NCBI GenBank assembly: GCA_001510575.1
Contig: LNGK01000006.1
Coordinates: 2,584,926-2,648,925, forward strand
Reading direction: 5' to 3'
Length of the DNA stretch: 64,000 nucleotides
Origin: Knoxdaviesia capensis
Lineage: Eukaryota; Ascomycota; Sordariomycetes; Microascales; Gondwanamycetaceae
In this document: positions 37,744-49,600 of the stretch, in pieces
Position numbering within the stretch: the first letter of the stretch is position 1
Layout: every line of letters starts with the position of its first letter
Translations under genes and position numbers: made by a program
Notes under the pieces: generated by a model
Told to the model about the DNA's origin: nothing
What the model saw: the letters and a program-made list of their open reading frames with translations, nothing else
The model's database searches: none

Positions 37744-38026
37744 TATAATTCCTAGATATATAATCTAAAGGACTAATAAATAAGTTATAATTATAAGGTA
37801 CGTATAGAGAAATATATATAAAGGGAAGCTTAAATTTTTTCTATCTTAAGATATTTCCTATAAAAGCGCGGTAGATATCTACCTTTTATAGGTCTTTTAC
37901 TAGCTCTTTAAGGCATTTATATATATATAGATATATACCTAAATGCTCACCGCTAGGTAGTATCCACGTATATTAGTATACGTTTATACGTAATTATAAT
38001 ACACTCTGACCTATTAGGGATCCACA
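37744..38026 (-). repeat. Right LTR of Gypsy B
   Basis: 283 bases. The inner end is RIPed to TATAATTCC, but the outer ~110 bases still contain CA/TG (for example ATGCTCACCGC, ACACTCTGACC and the terminal GGGATCCACA). Confidence 0.85.
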
Positions 38027-41000
38027 GCTATGAAATACTATGCTAGAATGGATGGGGGGAAAGCTTCCTTCTTATCCCCTATGGGATCCAGGCTTCCTCC
38101 CGTCTGGATCCCTAATACCTTCTAAGGCTTCCCTTTTATACTAGGCTCTTCGTAAATCTATATTATATCTATTATTATTCCCTAGGCTATTTATCGTAGC
38201 CTTATTCTTTATTATAAACTTCCGGCTATATAAAGGATAATATAATATAAATTAATCTAATATTTAATACCCCTTCTTAATCGGAACGTTATATACTAGT
38301 AATCCCGCGTACCTCGTAAATAATACTCTCCCTAATAGCTTAGTTAGTATATCCGCTAATTATTCTACCGTAGGTACGTATTATACTCTAATATTAAGTT
38401 CCCGTACTTAGTTGATAGTAGAGTAAAGAGGCGTGCTAACGTATTTTAAGTTCGGATAATAAGTAGGTTTCGTAACGGCGGTAATAGTAGCGGTATTATC
38501 CTCTTAGAGGACGATATTCCTAATATAAAAGTTAAGCTCGGTTAGTAAATATTAAAGCTATATTAGGTAGTATATAGTCTCTCGTAGCGCGTAGATCTTA
38601 GTTTCGGCGGAAGAATCGGTAATCCGCCTCTACCGTTTATTATATTAGCTAATAGGGTTATTATTAAGTATAATAATATAGCTAGTAGTTAATTTAAATT
38701 TAGCGTCTTCGGTATTACTATACGAGGTATCGGCCTAGGCGTTTAGTATCTAATCTTACGCCGTAGGACTCCTTCGGTAGGTAATCCCCTTCTAAGTATA
38801 TCTAGTAAGGTACCGTAGTATACGCTTTAGGCCTTTAACGTATATAATTCGTAGGTTATAAGAGAAGCGCGCGTATTAATATATAGCGTAGGCTACGTTA
38901 GGTCGAGTCTTTCCTATAAGGTATAAGAGCTTTCCTATTATTCGATAGTATAAGCCTTAATCGGTAGGTTATATATCTTTATACTTAGGGGGTAAAAAGG
39001 TAACTAGCTCTATTAGTATAGTTACGGTTTAGTAATTTAAAAACTAGAACTCCTCTAGTATATCTCTAATATAGGTATCCTAGCTAATTAAGATACTATC
39101 GTTCTCGATCTTAATAGCTATTCCTAAGAGCTATTTAGGCTCTCCTTAGTACTTAGAAATTAAGATATTTACTAGGTCTTTCTCGAATTAATTAGCTATA
39201 GATTTATTAAGGGAAAGGATTAGTAAGTCGTTAACGTAAGAAGAGATAACTACTTAGGTCTAGGGGTTATAGTAAGTTACGTCGTTAGCCTATAAAGGCT
39301 TAAATCCGATTATTACGAGTACTTCTTAGAGGCGAATCTACTACTATCTTCCTAACTACTTTAGTTTATATAGTAGTTTTAGTAGAATAAAATACTACTA
39401 AGCGCTTCCTAACTTCTATCTAACCTTTAGGGCCTCCTTAGGATATTCGTCTAAGTACTTACGTATTATAGGCTTAGGGATAATATAGATCGTTTCTTTA
39501 AACTCTCCTTATAAGTAAGTAGAGATTACGTCTATCTACCGTAAGGTAGCTCTCGTCTTAACTACGAGGGCTAATAGGATCCTTTATATATCTAGGGTCG
39601 TAGTTAATATAAACGTTTCGTAGAAGTCGATGCCTTCTCGTTATTAAAAGCCTCGAGCGTACTATCTTACTTTCTTCTTAGTTTCGTTACCCTCTACGTT
39701 AATCTTCTATTAAAAGGCGAGCTTCGTAATAATCGGTTTCTTCGGAGGCTTTCCTTATATTACTTTAAAAGTCTTTATCTTAATAACCTTCCGAAATTTA
39801 ATCCTAATAGCTTCCGTCTAGGTTCTTATAGCTTTCTAATCTCGCTAAGGGTTACGTTTTAATACTTCGTTAGTATTACGTAGGTAGATTAAATCGGATA
39901 CTACTATAAAAGTACTTCCCGGTAGTTAGTTACCGGTTAATTTATTAAGGTCTTCGAGTTTATCTAGTCTTAAGCGGCTCTCGTTAGTAATAAGAGGATT
40001 CGTAGTTATAATTTCCTCGTCGTCTAATAAGTTCTACGTATTAGACGGTTCTAATACGGCCGTTAGCTCCGATACCCTAGATAGCTCTAGTATACTAGAT
40101 AGCTCCGATACGCTAGATATCCCCTTCTTAAGGATACTATTACTAGTAGTAGCGCTAGCTTTTAACTAGCGTAGCGCTCTTAAAGGGTAAGATCGAACGT
40201 ACTTTCTATATAAAAGCTTATAGATACGTTCTTAAAACCGGATATCCTTAGTAATATATACCTATCCGAATTCTAGAATCTATACTCTATAAAGATAGCG
40301 GCCTTAGTATCTAACTAGGATACCTTCTACGCCTATAGGTGTTAGCTTAGTATTTTAGCTATTAAATTTAGCGCTTAATATTTTCTATCGCTAAAGGGGG
40401 TTTATATATACGATATACTTAGAACCTAGTATTTAAAGGTATAATATATTAACCTTCTTATATATCCCGTAAGCCTTCTAAAAGGCGCCGATTAACGTAT
40501 TAAAGCTCCTAAAGATAACTATCCGATTAAGTATATAGATTACCGCGGTTATAATCTTATCCTATAGCTCTAGCGGGATACTCTCGGTAATAACGGTTAC
40601 TTTAGTCTTCTATAAGACCTCGCGGATACTACGCTCGATACGCCCGTTCTCGGTTAAGTAATATAGAGGCGATATTATATACTCGATTCCCTACTCGTTA
40701 TAGTAAGTAGCTAGCTTCTTAATACCGACGTTAGTACCGTTATCGCTATAGAGCTTCTTAGGCTTCTAGCCTAGCTCTAGCACCTATCTCTCTACGGTCT
40801 TCTAGATATATATAAGTATATTACTCTTCTAGGCCGTTATATAAACCGATTATCGGCTCGTCGCTTTATTATATACTAATAAGAAGTAGCTATTCCCGTT
40901 CGTAGATACCGGTTATATAGTACCTATATCTATATAGATAACCTCCCTAGGTACCTTAGAGGGTATTTTAGAGTCTAGTAGTTTAAAAGACGTTATCTTT

Positions 41001-43158
41001 CTAAACTCGTAGGCGCTATAAGGCTCGATAAGTCCGGTTACCTTCTTAACTAGAGAACTAGTAACCGCCTTAACTATTCGGGATATAGCTACCTTTCCGG
41101 GGTAGTAAAAGCGCTAGTATATAAGAGCCTCGCTCTCTAAAAGCGTACGTAGAGATACGTTAGCGTATATAGTACCGTTAACTTCGGTATATAAGGTATA
41201 GCCTTCCTCGCGAGGAACCTCGTCTATAGTTATATAGGCCTTAGGGCCTTCCTTTACTTCTAGCGTAAAGCCTCTTTCTATCGGAAAGATAGTAGTAATA
41301 ACCTTATCCTTAATTATTAGCTAGTCTATTACTAGAACGTACCCCTTCTTATACTAAATAATTCTAGAGATAACGTTAATAGGAAAGGTAAGGTAATACT
41401 AGACGTTAGTAATCTTAAGGTTAGATCCGTCCTTTATCTAGAGTTAAATAGTTCTAATATATTAAACTCCTAATAATCCGCTCCCTAACTTAATCGAATT
41501 AGTAAAAGTCTTTAGGGATCCTCGCTTAAACTAAGATAGGTCGTTTAAAATATAGGAATCCGAACCTATATTATAAATCTAATTTATACGGATATAGTAT
41601 ATAGGGTAAGGCTTAAAGGGTCGTTAGTCTATAGCGGTATAGGTAGTACCGTAGAAGGTAGTCGACTCCTCTAACTTAGCGTCCTTTAGAGGCTTATTAC
41701 CTTTACCCTCGGTAGGCTTCTTAATAGAAGTCGTAGTATTCGTAGCTCCTAGCTTATAAGTCTTCTCTTTACTATTCGCTTTCGCTTAGTACTTACTTAT
41801 AATATAACCTTTTAAGCTATACTAATAGTATTAAATATTACTCTTCTTCCGGATAGGGATACTATTAGTAGTAGGCTTAAGGGAGGGGGGGGTATAGTAG
41901 TCGGGTTTCTTCGCGCTATTATCCTTCTTCTAGTTAAGAGGATATCTAGACTACTACTAGCGCGTAGCGTAGTTTATATTCTTAGCTATATATTTAGATA
42001 TAGCCGTAATAAGGGCGGCCTTATCGTCGATATCCTTATTAAAACTCTTTAGGATAGCGCGGAGGTCTCTATTAAGCTTAGGGTAGCGGGTAGTAATATA
42101 ATAGTAGGCGCTTATCGCGGTTAAGATAATCGGGATTACGAGCCCTTCTAGTCTTACCTTATATACTATAGAGACGAATCGATTTAGGATTTAGTATACT
42201 CCCTCTTTTAGTTCGGTTTAGAAATTAAAAACTACTATAATATTTTTAATCCGCGATTCCCTAGTTACCTAGAAATTCTACTTTAGCGATCTAAATAGGG
42301 TATAAGTATTTACTTTATCCTTAAATATAGAGGAAATCTCGGGGGCGATCGTTTCCTTTATTATACGTGCTATATACGCGCTTACTAAGGGTTAAAGGTC
42401 TTAAAGTTATTTAACGGTAATACCTAGCGCGTTTAAGGTAGTCTTAAACTCTTCGGACTACTATAGCTATTCCGAAGTACTAGCTAGCTTTAGGGTTTTA
42501 TTAATAAGGATAACGTAGTTCTTAAGCTCTTTTATCTTAACCTTCGTAGCTAAACGTCTATAGTTCCCGTCTTCGTCTAAGTTATCGTTATCTTCTTCTT
42601 CTAATTAGTATTCCTATTATTAGAAAGAGGATCTACGTTATCGTTCGTTCTCTTAGGTTATCTATAAAACCTTATCTTATATCTCTAAGATCTTCTTAAT
42701 TAATACTTACTACCGCTCTAAATCTACGATTTAGTTCTATTTCCTATTACTATCTTTCTTAATTTCCCTTAAGTTCTTAGTAACTATCTTAGTTATTACT
42801 TCTATAAACTATACCTAGGGGAGGGGAGGATAGTAGATAGTACGGGTATTAGGTATATATATAGGAGTCTCTCCCTTAGGTTCTAGGATAGCCTCGTAGT
42901 TATTAGCTAGAAGCTTAGCTCTCTTTTACTTCGAAATCGAGGACTTAGTTAGGGATATCGATCGTTATATAATATCGTAAATAGTGAGGCTAACTCGGTA
43001 GGGGAAGGGGGGGTAGAATTAGTTACTAAAACTCGTTTAATTAGAACGTAAAAAATCGGAGTGCTATAGGAGTTAAATAGCTTCTAGGATCCGAAAATAG
43101 GGGGGGGGAGGGACTACGGAAGTTTTCTTAGTTCCCGTAGGATTAATAGGTAGGTTAA

Positions 43159-43178
43159 GGGGGGGGGGGGGGGGGGGG
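43159..43178 (+). repeat. Run of 20 consecutive G
   Basis: A G20 homopolymer inside the gag end of Copia F, about 55 bases from its right LTR (poly-C in the element's own sense). Shorter G runs lie nearby at 43096-43108. Length is uncertain, since homopolymers are error-prone, and RIP does not attack GG or CC. Confidence 0.9.
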
Positions 43179-43232
43179 TAGGTCGAAACGAAAATAGTAA
43201 GGTATAAAGCTACGAGCGCCGGGCTTATAACT

Positions 43233-43574
43233 TATTAGAATATAGGAAATATAGTTAGAATTAGAAGCGTAACTTCATAGTTAATACTATTTATAAAGGT
43301 AGGGGGTAAAAAATAAGATAAGTAGTTAATAGCTATAAAATACTATACTAGAATAGATAGGGGGAAAGCTTCTTTCTTATCCCCTATGGGATCTAGGCTT
43401 CCTCCCGTCTGGATCCCTAATGCCTTCTAAGGCTTCCCTTCTATACTAGGCTCTTCGTAAATCCATATTATATCTATTATTGTTCCCCAGGCTGTTTATC
43501 GCAGCCTTGTTCTTTGTTATGAACTTCCGGCTATATAAAGGATAATATAATATGAATTAATCTAATATTTAATA
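43233..43574 (-). repeat. Right LTR of Copia F
   Basis: 342 bases, RIPed terminus TATTAGAATA on the inner side, followed on the outer side by the TAAAG target duplicate. The outer half retains CA/TG (CCCCAGGCTGTTTATCGC, TTGTTCTTTGTTATGAAC). Confidence 0.85.
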
Positions 43575-45102
43575 TAAAGGCTTAAATCCGATTATTATAA
43601 GTACCTCTCGGAAGCGAATCTACTACTATCTTCTTAACTACTTTAGTTTATATAGTAGTTTTAGTAGAATAAAATACTATTAAGCGTTTCTTAACTTCTA
43701 TCCGACTTTTAGGGCCTCCTTAGGATATTTATCTAGGTACTTACGTATTATAGGCTTAGGGATAATATAGATCGTTTCTTTAAGCTCTCCTTATAAGTAG
43801 GTAGAGACTACGTCTATCTACCGTAGGGTAGCTCTTATCTTAACTACGAGGGCTAATAGGATCCTCTACGTATCTAGGGTCGCGGTTAATACGAACGTTT
43901 CGTAAAAGTCGACGCCTTCTCGTTATTAAAAGCCTTAAGCGTACTATCTTACTTTCTTCTTAGTTTCGTTACCCTCCGCGTTAATCTTCTATCGAAAGGC
44001 GAGTTTCGTAGTAATTAGTTTCTTTAAAGGCTTTCCTTATATTACCTTAAAAGTCTTTATCTTAATAACCTTCCGAAATTTAGTCTTAATAGCTTCTATC
44101 TAGGTTCCTATAGCTTTCTAATCTCGCTAAGGGTTACGTTTTAATATTTCGTTAGTATTACGTAAGTAGATTAAATTAGATACTACTATAAAAGTACTTC
44201 CTAGTAGTTAATCGCTAGCTAATTCGTTAAGGTCTTTAAGTTTATCCGGTCTTAAGCGGCTCTCGTTAATAATAAGAGGATTCGTAGTCGTAACTTCCTT
44301 ATCGTCTAATAAGTTCTACGTATTAGACGGTTCTAATATAGCTATTAGCTCCGATACCCTAGATAGCTCTAGTACGCTAGATAGCTCCGATACGTTAGAT
44401 ATCCCCTTCTTAGGGATACTATTACTAGTAGTAACGCTAGCTTTTAACTAGCGTAGCGCTCCTAGAGGGTAAGATCGAACGTACTTTCTATATAAAAGCT
44501 TATAGATACGTTCTTAAAACTAGATATCCTTAGTAATATATACCTATCTAAATTCTAGAATCTATACTCTATAAAGATAGCGGCCTTAGTATCTAACTAG
44601 GATACCTTTTACGCCCGTAAGTGCTAGCTTAGTATTTTAGCTATCGAATTTAACGCTTAATATCTTCTATCGCTAGAGGGGGTTTATATATACGATATAT
44701 TTAGAACCTAGTATTTAAAGGTATAATATATTAACCTTCTCGTATATCCCGTAAGCCTTCTAAAAGGCGCTAATTAGCGTATTAAAGCTCTTAGAGATAA
44801 CTATCCGATTAAGTATATAGACTATTACGGTTATAATCTTATCTTATAGCTCTAGCGGGATATTCTTAGTAATAACGGTTACTCTAGTCTTCTATAAGAC
44901 CTTATAGATACTACGCTTAATACGCCTATTCTTAGTTAGGTAGTATAGAGGCGATATTATATACTTAATTCCCTACTCGTTATAGTAAGTAGCTAGTTTC
45001 TTAGTACTAACGTTAGTACCGTTATCGCTATAGAGCTTCTTAGGCTTCCGGCTTAGCTCTAGCGCCTATCTCTTAACGGTCTTCTAGATATATATAAGTA
45101 TA

Positions 45103-45355
45103 GCACCTATTCTGCAGCGTCCAGGGCCCCCCCGCCTATATAAAAATTTGCCCGGCCTGGCTGTTTTGACTGGCTATTTCGAGCGAACGGGCTAGGGCCC
45201 CCCGTCTAGGGCCCTGCTAATTCGCTCGAAATAGTAAGCATCCTTCTAGCCATAGGGTATACTAGTGTAGCTAAACCGTCTAGGGCCCTACTAATTCGCT
45301 CGAAATAGCAAGCATCCTTCTAGCTATAGGGTATACTAGTATAGTTAAATATACG
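45103..45355. repeat. GC-rich lead-in with duplicated ~100-bp units
   Basis: Starts abruptly at the broken end of Copia E with non-RIPed GC-rich DNA (CTGCAGCGTCCAGGGCCC). It then carries two copies of a unit containing GTCTAGGGCCCT, ATTCGCTCGAAATAG and a CATCCTTCTAGC box. It shares the TCGAGCGAA/TTCGCTCGAA word with the minisatellite that follows. Confidence 0.6.
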
Positions 45356-48300
45356 GGCTCGTTCGAGCGAAATAGCTAGTAGAAATAGCTAGTATAGCTA
45401 CACATGCGGGCTTATTCGAGTAAACTAGCTAGTAGAAATAGCTAGTGTTAGCTCGTTCGAGCGGAATAGCTAGTAGAAATAGCTAGTACTAGCTCGTTCG
45501 AGCGGAATAGCTAGTAGAAATAGCTAGTGCTAGCTCGTTCGAGTGAAATAGCTAGCGTAGCTAAACACGCGGGCTCGTTCGAGCGAAATAGCTAGTAGAA
45601 ATAGCTAATACTAGCTCGTTCGAATAAACTAGCTAGTAGAAATAGCTAGTATAGCTATATATATAGGCTTATTCGAGTAAACTAGCTAGTAGAAATAGCT
45701 AGAGTAGCTATATATACGGGCTTATTTAAATAAAATAGCTAGTAGAAATAGCTAGTATAACTATACATACGGGCTTATTCGAGTTAACTAGCTAGTAGAA
45801 ATAGCCGAGTAGCTACATATACGGGCTCGTTTAAATAAAATAGCTAGTAAAAATAGCTAGTATAACTATATATACGGGCTTATTCGAGTAAACTAGCTAA
45901 TAGAAATAGCTAGTACTAGCTCGTTTAAGCGAAATAGCTAGTAGAAATAGCTAGTATAGCTACATATACGGGCTCATTCGAGTAAACTAGCTAGTAGAAA
46001 CAACTAGTACTAGCTCGTTCGAGCGAAATAGCTAGTGGAAATAGCTAGTACTAGCTCGTTCGAGCGAAATAGCTAGTAGAAACAGCTAGTACTAGCTCGT
46101 TCGAGTAAACCAGCTAGTAGAAATAGCTAGTATAGCTACACATACGGGCTCATTTAAGTAAACTAGCTAGTAGAAACAGCTAGTACTAGCTCATTCAAGT
46201 AAACTAGCTAATAGAAACAGCTAGTGCTAGCTCGTTTAAGTAAAATAGCTAGCGTAGCTAAACACGCGGGCTCGTTCGAGCGAAATAGCTAGTAGAAATA
46301 GCTAGTACTAGCTCATTCGAATAAACTAGCTAGTAGAAATAGCTAGTATAGCTACATATACGGGCTTATTCGAGTAAACTAGCTAGTAGAAATAGCTAGA
46401 GTAGCTACATATACGGGCTCGTTTAAATAAAACAGCTAGTAGAAACAGCTAGTATAACTACACATACGGGCTCATTCAAGTAAACCAGCTAGTAGAAACA
46501 GCTAGTGCTAGCTCGTTCGAGCGAAACAGCCAGTAGAAACAGCTAGTACTAGCTCGTTCGAGTGAAACAGCCAGTCTAGCTACACATACGGGCTCGTTCG
46601 AGTAAACCAGCCAGTAGAAACAGCCAGTATAGCTACACATACGGGCTCATTCGAGTGAACCAGCTAGTAGAAACAGCCAGTACTAGCTCGTTCAAGTAAA
46701 ACAGCCAGTCTAGCTACACATACGGGCTCGTTCGAGTAAACCAGCCAGTAGAAACAGCTAATATAGCTACACATACGGGCTCATTCGAGTGAACCAGCCA
46801 GTAGAAACAGCCAGTATAGCTACACATACGGGCTCATTCGAGTAAACCAGCCAGTAGAAACAGCCAGTACTAGCTCGTTCGAGTAAAACAGCCAGTCTAG
46901 CTACACATACGGGCTCGTTCAAGTAAACCAGCTAGTAGAAACAGCTAGTATAGCTACACATACGGGCTCATTCGAGTAAACCAGCTAGTAGAAATAGCCA
47001 GTACTAGCTCGTTCGAGCGAAACAGCCAGTAGAAACAGCCAGTACTAGCTCGTTCAAGCGAAATAGCCAGTAGAAACAGCTAGTACTAGCTCGTTCAAGT
47101 AAACCAGCTAGTAGAAATAGCTAGTATAGCTACATATACGGGCTCATTCGAGTAAACTAGCTAGTAGAAATAGCTAGTGCTGGCTCGTTCGAGCGAAATA
47201 GCTAGTAGAAATAGCTAGTGCTAGCTCGTTCGAGTGAAACAGCCAGTCTAGCTACACATATAGGCTCGTTCGAGTGAACCAGCTAATGGAAATAGCTAGT
47301 GTGGCTACACATACGGGCTCATTCGAGTAAACTAGCTAGTAGAAATAGCTAGTACTAGCTCATTCGAGTGAACCAGCCAGTGGAAACAGCCAGTGCTAGC
47401 TCGTTCGAGTGAACTAGCCAGTAGAAATAGCTAGTACTAGCTCATTTAAGTAAACTAGCCAGTAGAAATAGCCAGTACTAGCTCGTTCGAGTAAACTAAC
47501 TAGTAGAAACAGCTAGTACTAGCTCATTCGAGTAAACTAGCTAGTAGAAATAGCTAGTATTAGCTTATTCGAGTAAACTAGCTAGTAGAAATAGCTAGTA
47601 CTAGCTCGTTCGAGCGAAATAGCTAGTAGAAATAGCTAATACTAGCTCGTTCGAGTAAAATAGCTAGTAGAAATAGCTAGTATAGCTACATATACGGGCT
47701 TATTCGAGTGAACTAGCTAATAGAAATAGCTAGTACTAGCTTATTCGAGTAAACTAGCTAGTAGAAATAGCTAGTACTAGCTCGTTCGAGTAAAATAGCT
47801 AGCGTAGCTAAATACGCGGGCTCGTTCGAGCGAAATAGCTAGTAGAAATAGCTAGTGCTAGCTTATTTAAATAAACTAGCTAGTAGAAATAGCTAGTATA
47901 GCTACACATACGGGCTTATTCGAGTAAACTAGCTAGTAGAAATAGCTAGTATAGCTACATATATGGGCTCATTCGAGTAAACTAGCTAGTAGAAATAGCT
48001 AGTACTAGCTCGTTCGAGTGAACTAGCTAGTAGAAATAGCTAGTATAGCTACATATACGGGCTTATTCGAGTAAACTAGCTAGTAGAAACAGCTAGTACT
48101 AGCTTATTCGAGTAAACTAGCTAGTAGAAATAGCTAGTACTAGCTCATTCGAGTAAACTAGCTAGTAGAAATAGCTAGTGCTGGCTCGTTCGAGCGAACT
48201 AGCTAGTAGAAACAGCCAGTGCTAGCTCATTCGAGTGAACTAGCTAGTAGAAATAGCTAGTGCTGGCTCGTTCGAGCGAAATAGCTAGTAGAAACAGCTA

Positions 48301-49395
48301 GTACTAGCTCGTTCGAGCGAAACAGCTAGTAGAAATAGCTAGTACTAGCTCGTTTGAGTAAAATAGCTAGTAGAAATAGCTAGTATAGCTATATATACGG
48401 GCTTATTCGAGTAAACTAGCTAGTAGAAATAGCTAGTGCTAGCTCGTTCGAGCGAAATAGCTAGTAGAAATAGCTAGTACTAGCTTATTCGAGTAAACTA
48501 GCTAGTAGAAATAGCTAGTATTAGCTCGTTCGAGCGAAATAGCTAGTAGAAATAGCTAGTACTAGCTCGTTCGAGTAAACCAGCTAGTAGAAATAGCTAG
48601 TATAGCTACATATACGGGCTCATTCGAGTAAACTAGCTAGTAGAAATAGCTAGTACTAGCTTATTCGAGTAAACCAGCTAGTAGAAATAGCTAGTACTAG
48701 CTTATTCGAGTAAACTAGCTAGTAGAAATAGCTAGTGCTAGCTCGTTCGAGCGAAACAGCTAGTAGAAACAGCTAGTACTAGCTCGTTCGAGCGAAATAG
48801 CTAATAGAAATAGCTAGTACTAGCTCGTTCGAGTAAAATAGCTAGTAGAAATAGCTAGTATAGCTATATATACGGGCTCATTCGAGTAAACTAGCTAGTA
48901 GAAATAGCTAGTACTAGCTTATTCGAGTGAACTAGCTAGTAGAAATAGCTAGTGCTAGCTCGTTCGAGTAAAATAGCTAGCGTAGCTGAATACGCGGGCT
49001 CGTTCGAGCGAAATAGCTAGTAGAAATAGCTAGTGCTAGCTCGTTCGAATGAACTAGCTAGTAGAAATAGCTAGTGTAGCTATATATACGGGCTTATTCG
49101 AGTAAACTAGCTAGTAGAAATAGCTAGAGTAGCTATATATACGGGCTCGTTTAAATAAAATAGCTAGTAGAAATAGCTAGTATAACTATATATACGGGCT
49201 CATTCGAGTAAACCAGCTAGTAGAAATAGCTAGTGCTGGCTCGTTCGAGCGAAACAGCCAGTAGAAATAGCTAGTGCTAGCTCGTTCGAGTAAAATAAAT
49301 AGTAGAAATAGCTAGTATAGCTAAATATACGGGCTCATCCTAGTAAACTAGCGAGTAGAAACAGCTAGTCTACGTAAATATACGGGCTCGTTTAA
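45356..49395 (+). repeat. 41/53-bp minisatellite, about 4 kb
   Basis: Scores of copies alternate between two unit types that share a core (AGCTAGTAGAAATAGCTAGT). The 41-bp type adds ACTAGCTCGTTCGAGCGAAAT; the 53-bp type adds ATAGCTACATATACGGGCTC and TTCGAGTAAAC. The core is nearly palindromic. Copies between about 46440 and 47480 keep CA (AAACAGCCAGT), while copies toward both ends have the RIPed form (AAATAGCTAGT). No open frame is maintained. Confidence 0.85.
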
Positions 49396-49600
49396 GTAAA
49401 CTAGCCCGTATAAATACCTAGTATAGCTAAACATACTATCTTATTTACTTACCTAGTAGTACTAGCCCGTAGCACTAGTAGCTAGTATCTTTAAATATAC
49501 TAGCTTATTCTAGCGAACTAGTAATAGAAACCTAGTATAGCTAAATATACTACCTACTTCGCTTAGATAGTATACTAGCTAGTTACTAGTATTTATAGCT
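49396..49600. other. Transition from minisatellite to helicase remnant
   Basis: Degenerate copies of the minisatellite words (CTAGTATAGCTAAACATAC, CTAGTAGC) fade into RIPed unique sequence. On the minus strand it would be the 3' end or 3' UTR of the helicase gene. Nothing else recognised. Confidence 0.4.

Larger units (their letters stand above)
27797..38026 (-). mobile_element. Gypsy element B, full length, inserted in the F LTR
   Basis: Inverted second copy of the A family: LTRs 27797-28079 and 37744-38026 with TG...CA termini (TGTGATTCCT and GGGATCCACA), flanked by GCTA on both sides (27793-27796, 38027-38030). Outside those flanks the two halves of the Copia LTR read on without loss. In minus sense: leader 37743-36850, gag 36850-34650, pol about 34600-30700, spacer, then the third frame about 30230-28760. 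A 405-bp duplication with Ns at its left end makes it longer than A. This is the youngest insertion of the nest. Confidence 0.85.
27694..43574 (-). mobile_element. Copia element F, full length, inserted in E, carrying Gypsy B
   Basis: The left LTR starts TGTTGGAATG at 27694 and is split by Gypsy B (27694-27796 and 38027-38269). The internal region is 38270-43232 and the right LTR 43233-43574. The 5-bp target duplication TAAAG flanks it (27689-27693 and 43575-43579). Minus-strand domains are RT/RNase H (about 38300-39700), with YVND at 39227-39238 in place of YVDD; integrase (about 40350-41250), with YLTENGRIERSIREVLQKTK and TAVIYILNR; and gag/protease toward 43000. Stops are TAA/TAG, consistent with RIP. 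Without B it would be about 5.65 kb, normal for Copia. Confidence 0.85.
26323..45102 (-). mobile_element. Copia element E (host of nested F), right end lost
   Basis: Left LTR at 26323-26665, then minus-strand RT/RNase H (26666-27693), where the RT active site reads YVND (27623-27634). Copia F interrupts E at 27693/27694. E resumes at 43575 with the identical next bases (TAAAGGCTTAAATCC) and runs through the end of RT and integrase to 45102. There homology to F stops and GC-rich repeat DNA begins. Its gag, protease and second LTR are missing. Confidence 0.8.

Noticed and set aside
45356..49395. CRISPR-like array of repeats
   Set aside because: Units are contiguous with no unique spacers, vary internally and lie in a eukaryotic subtelomere. 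It is a minisatellite.
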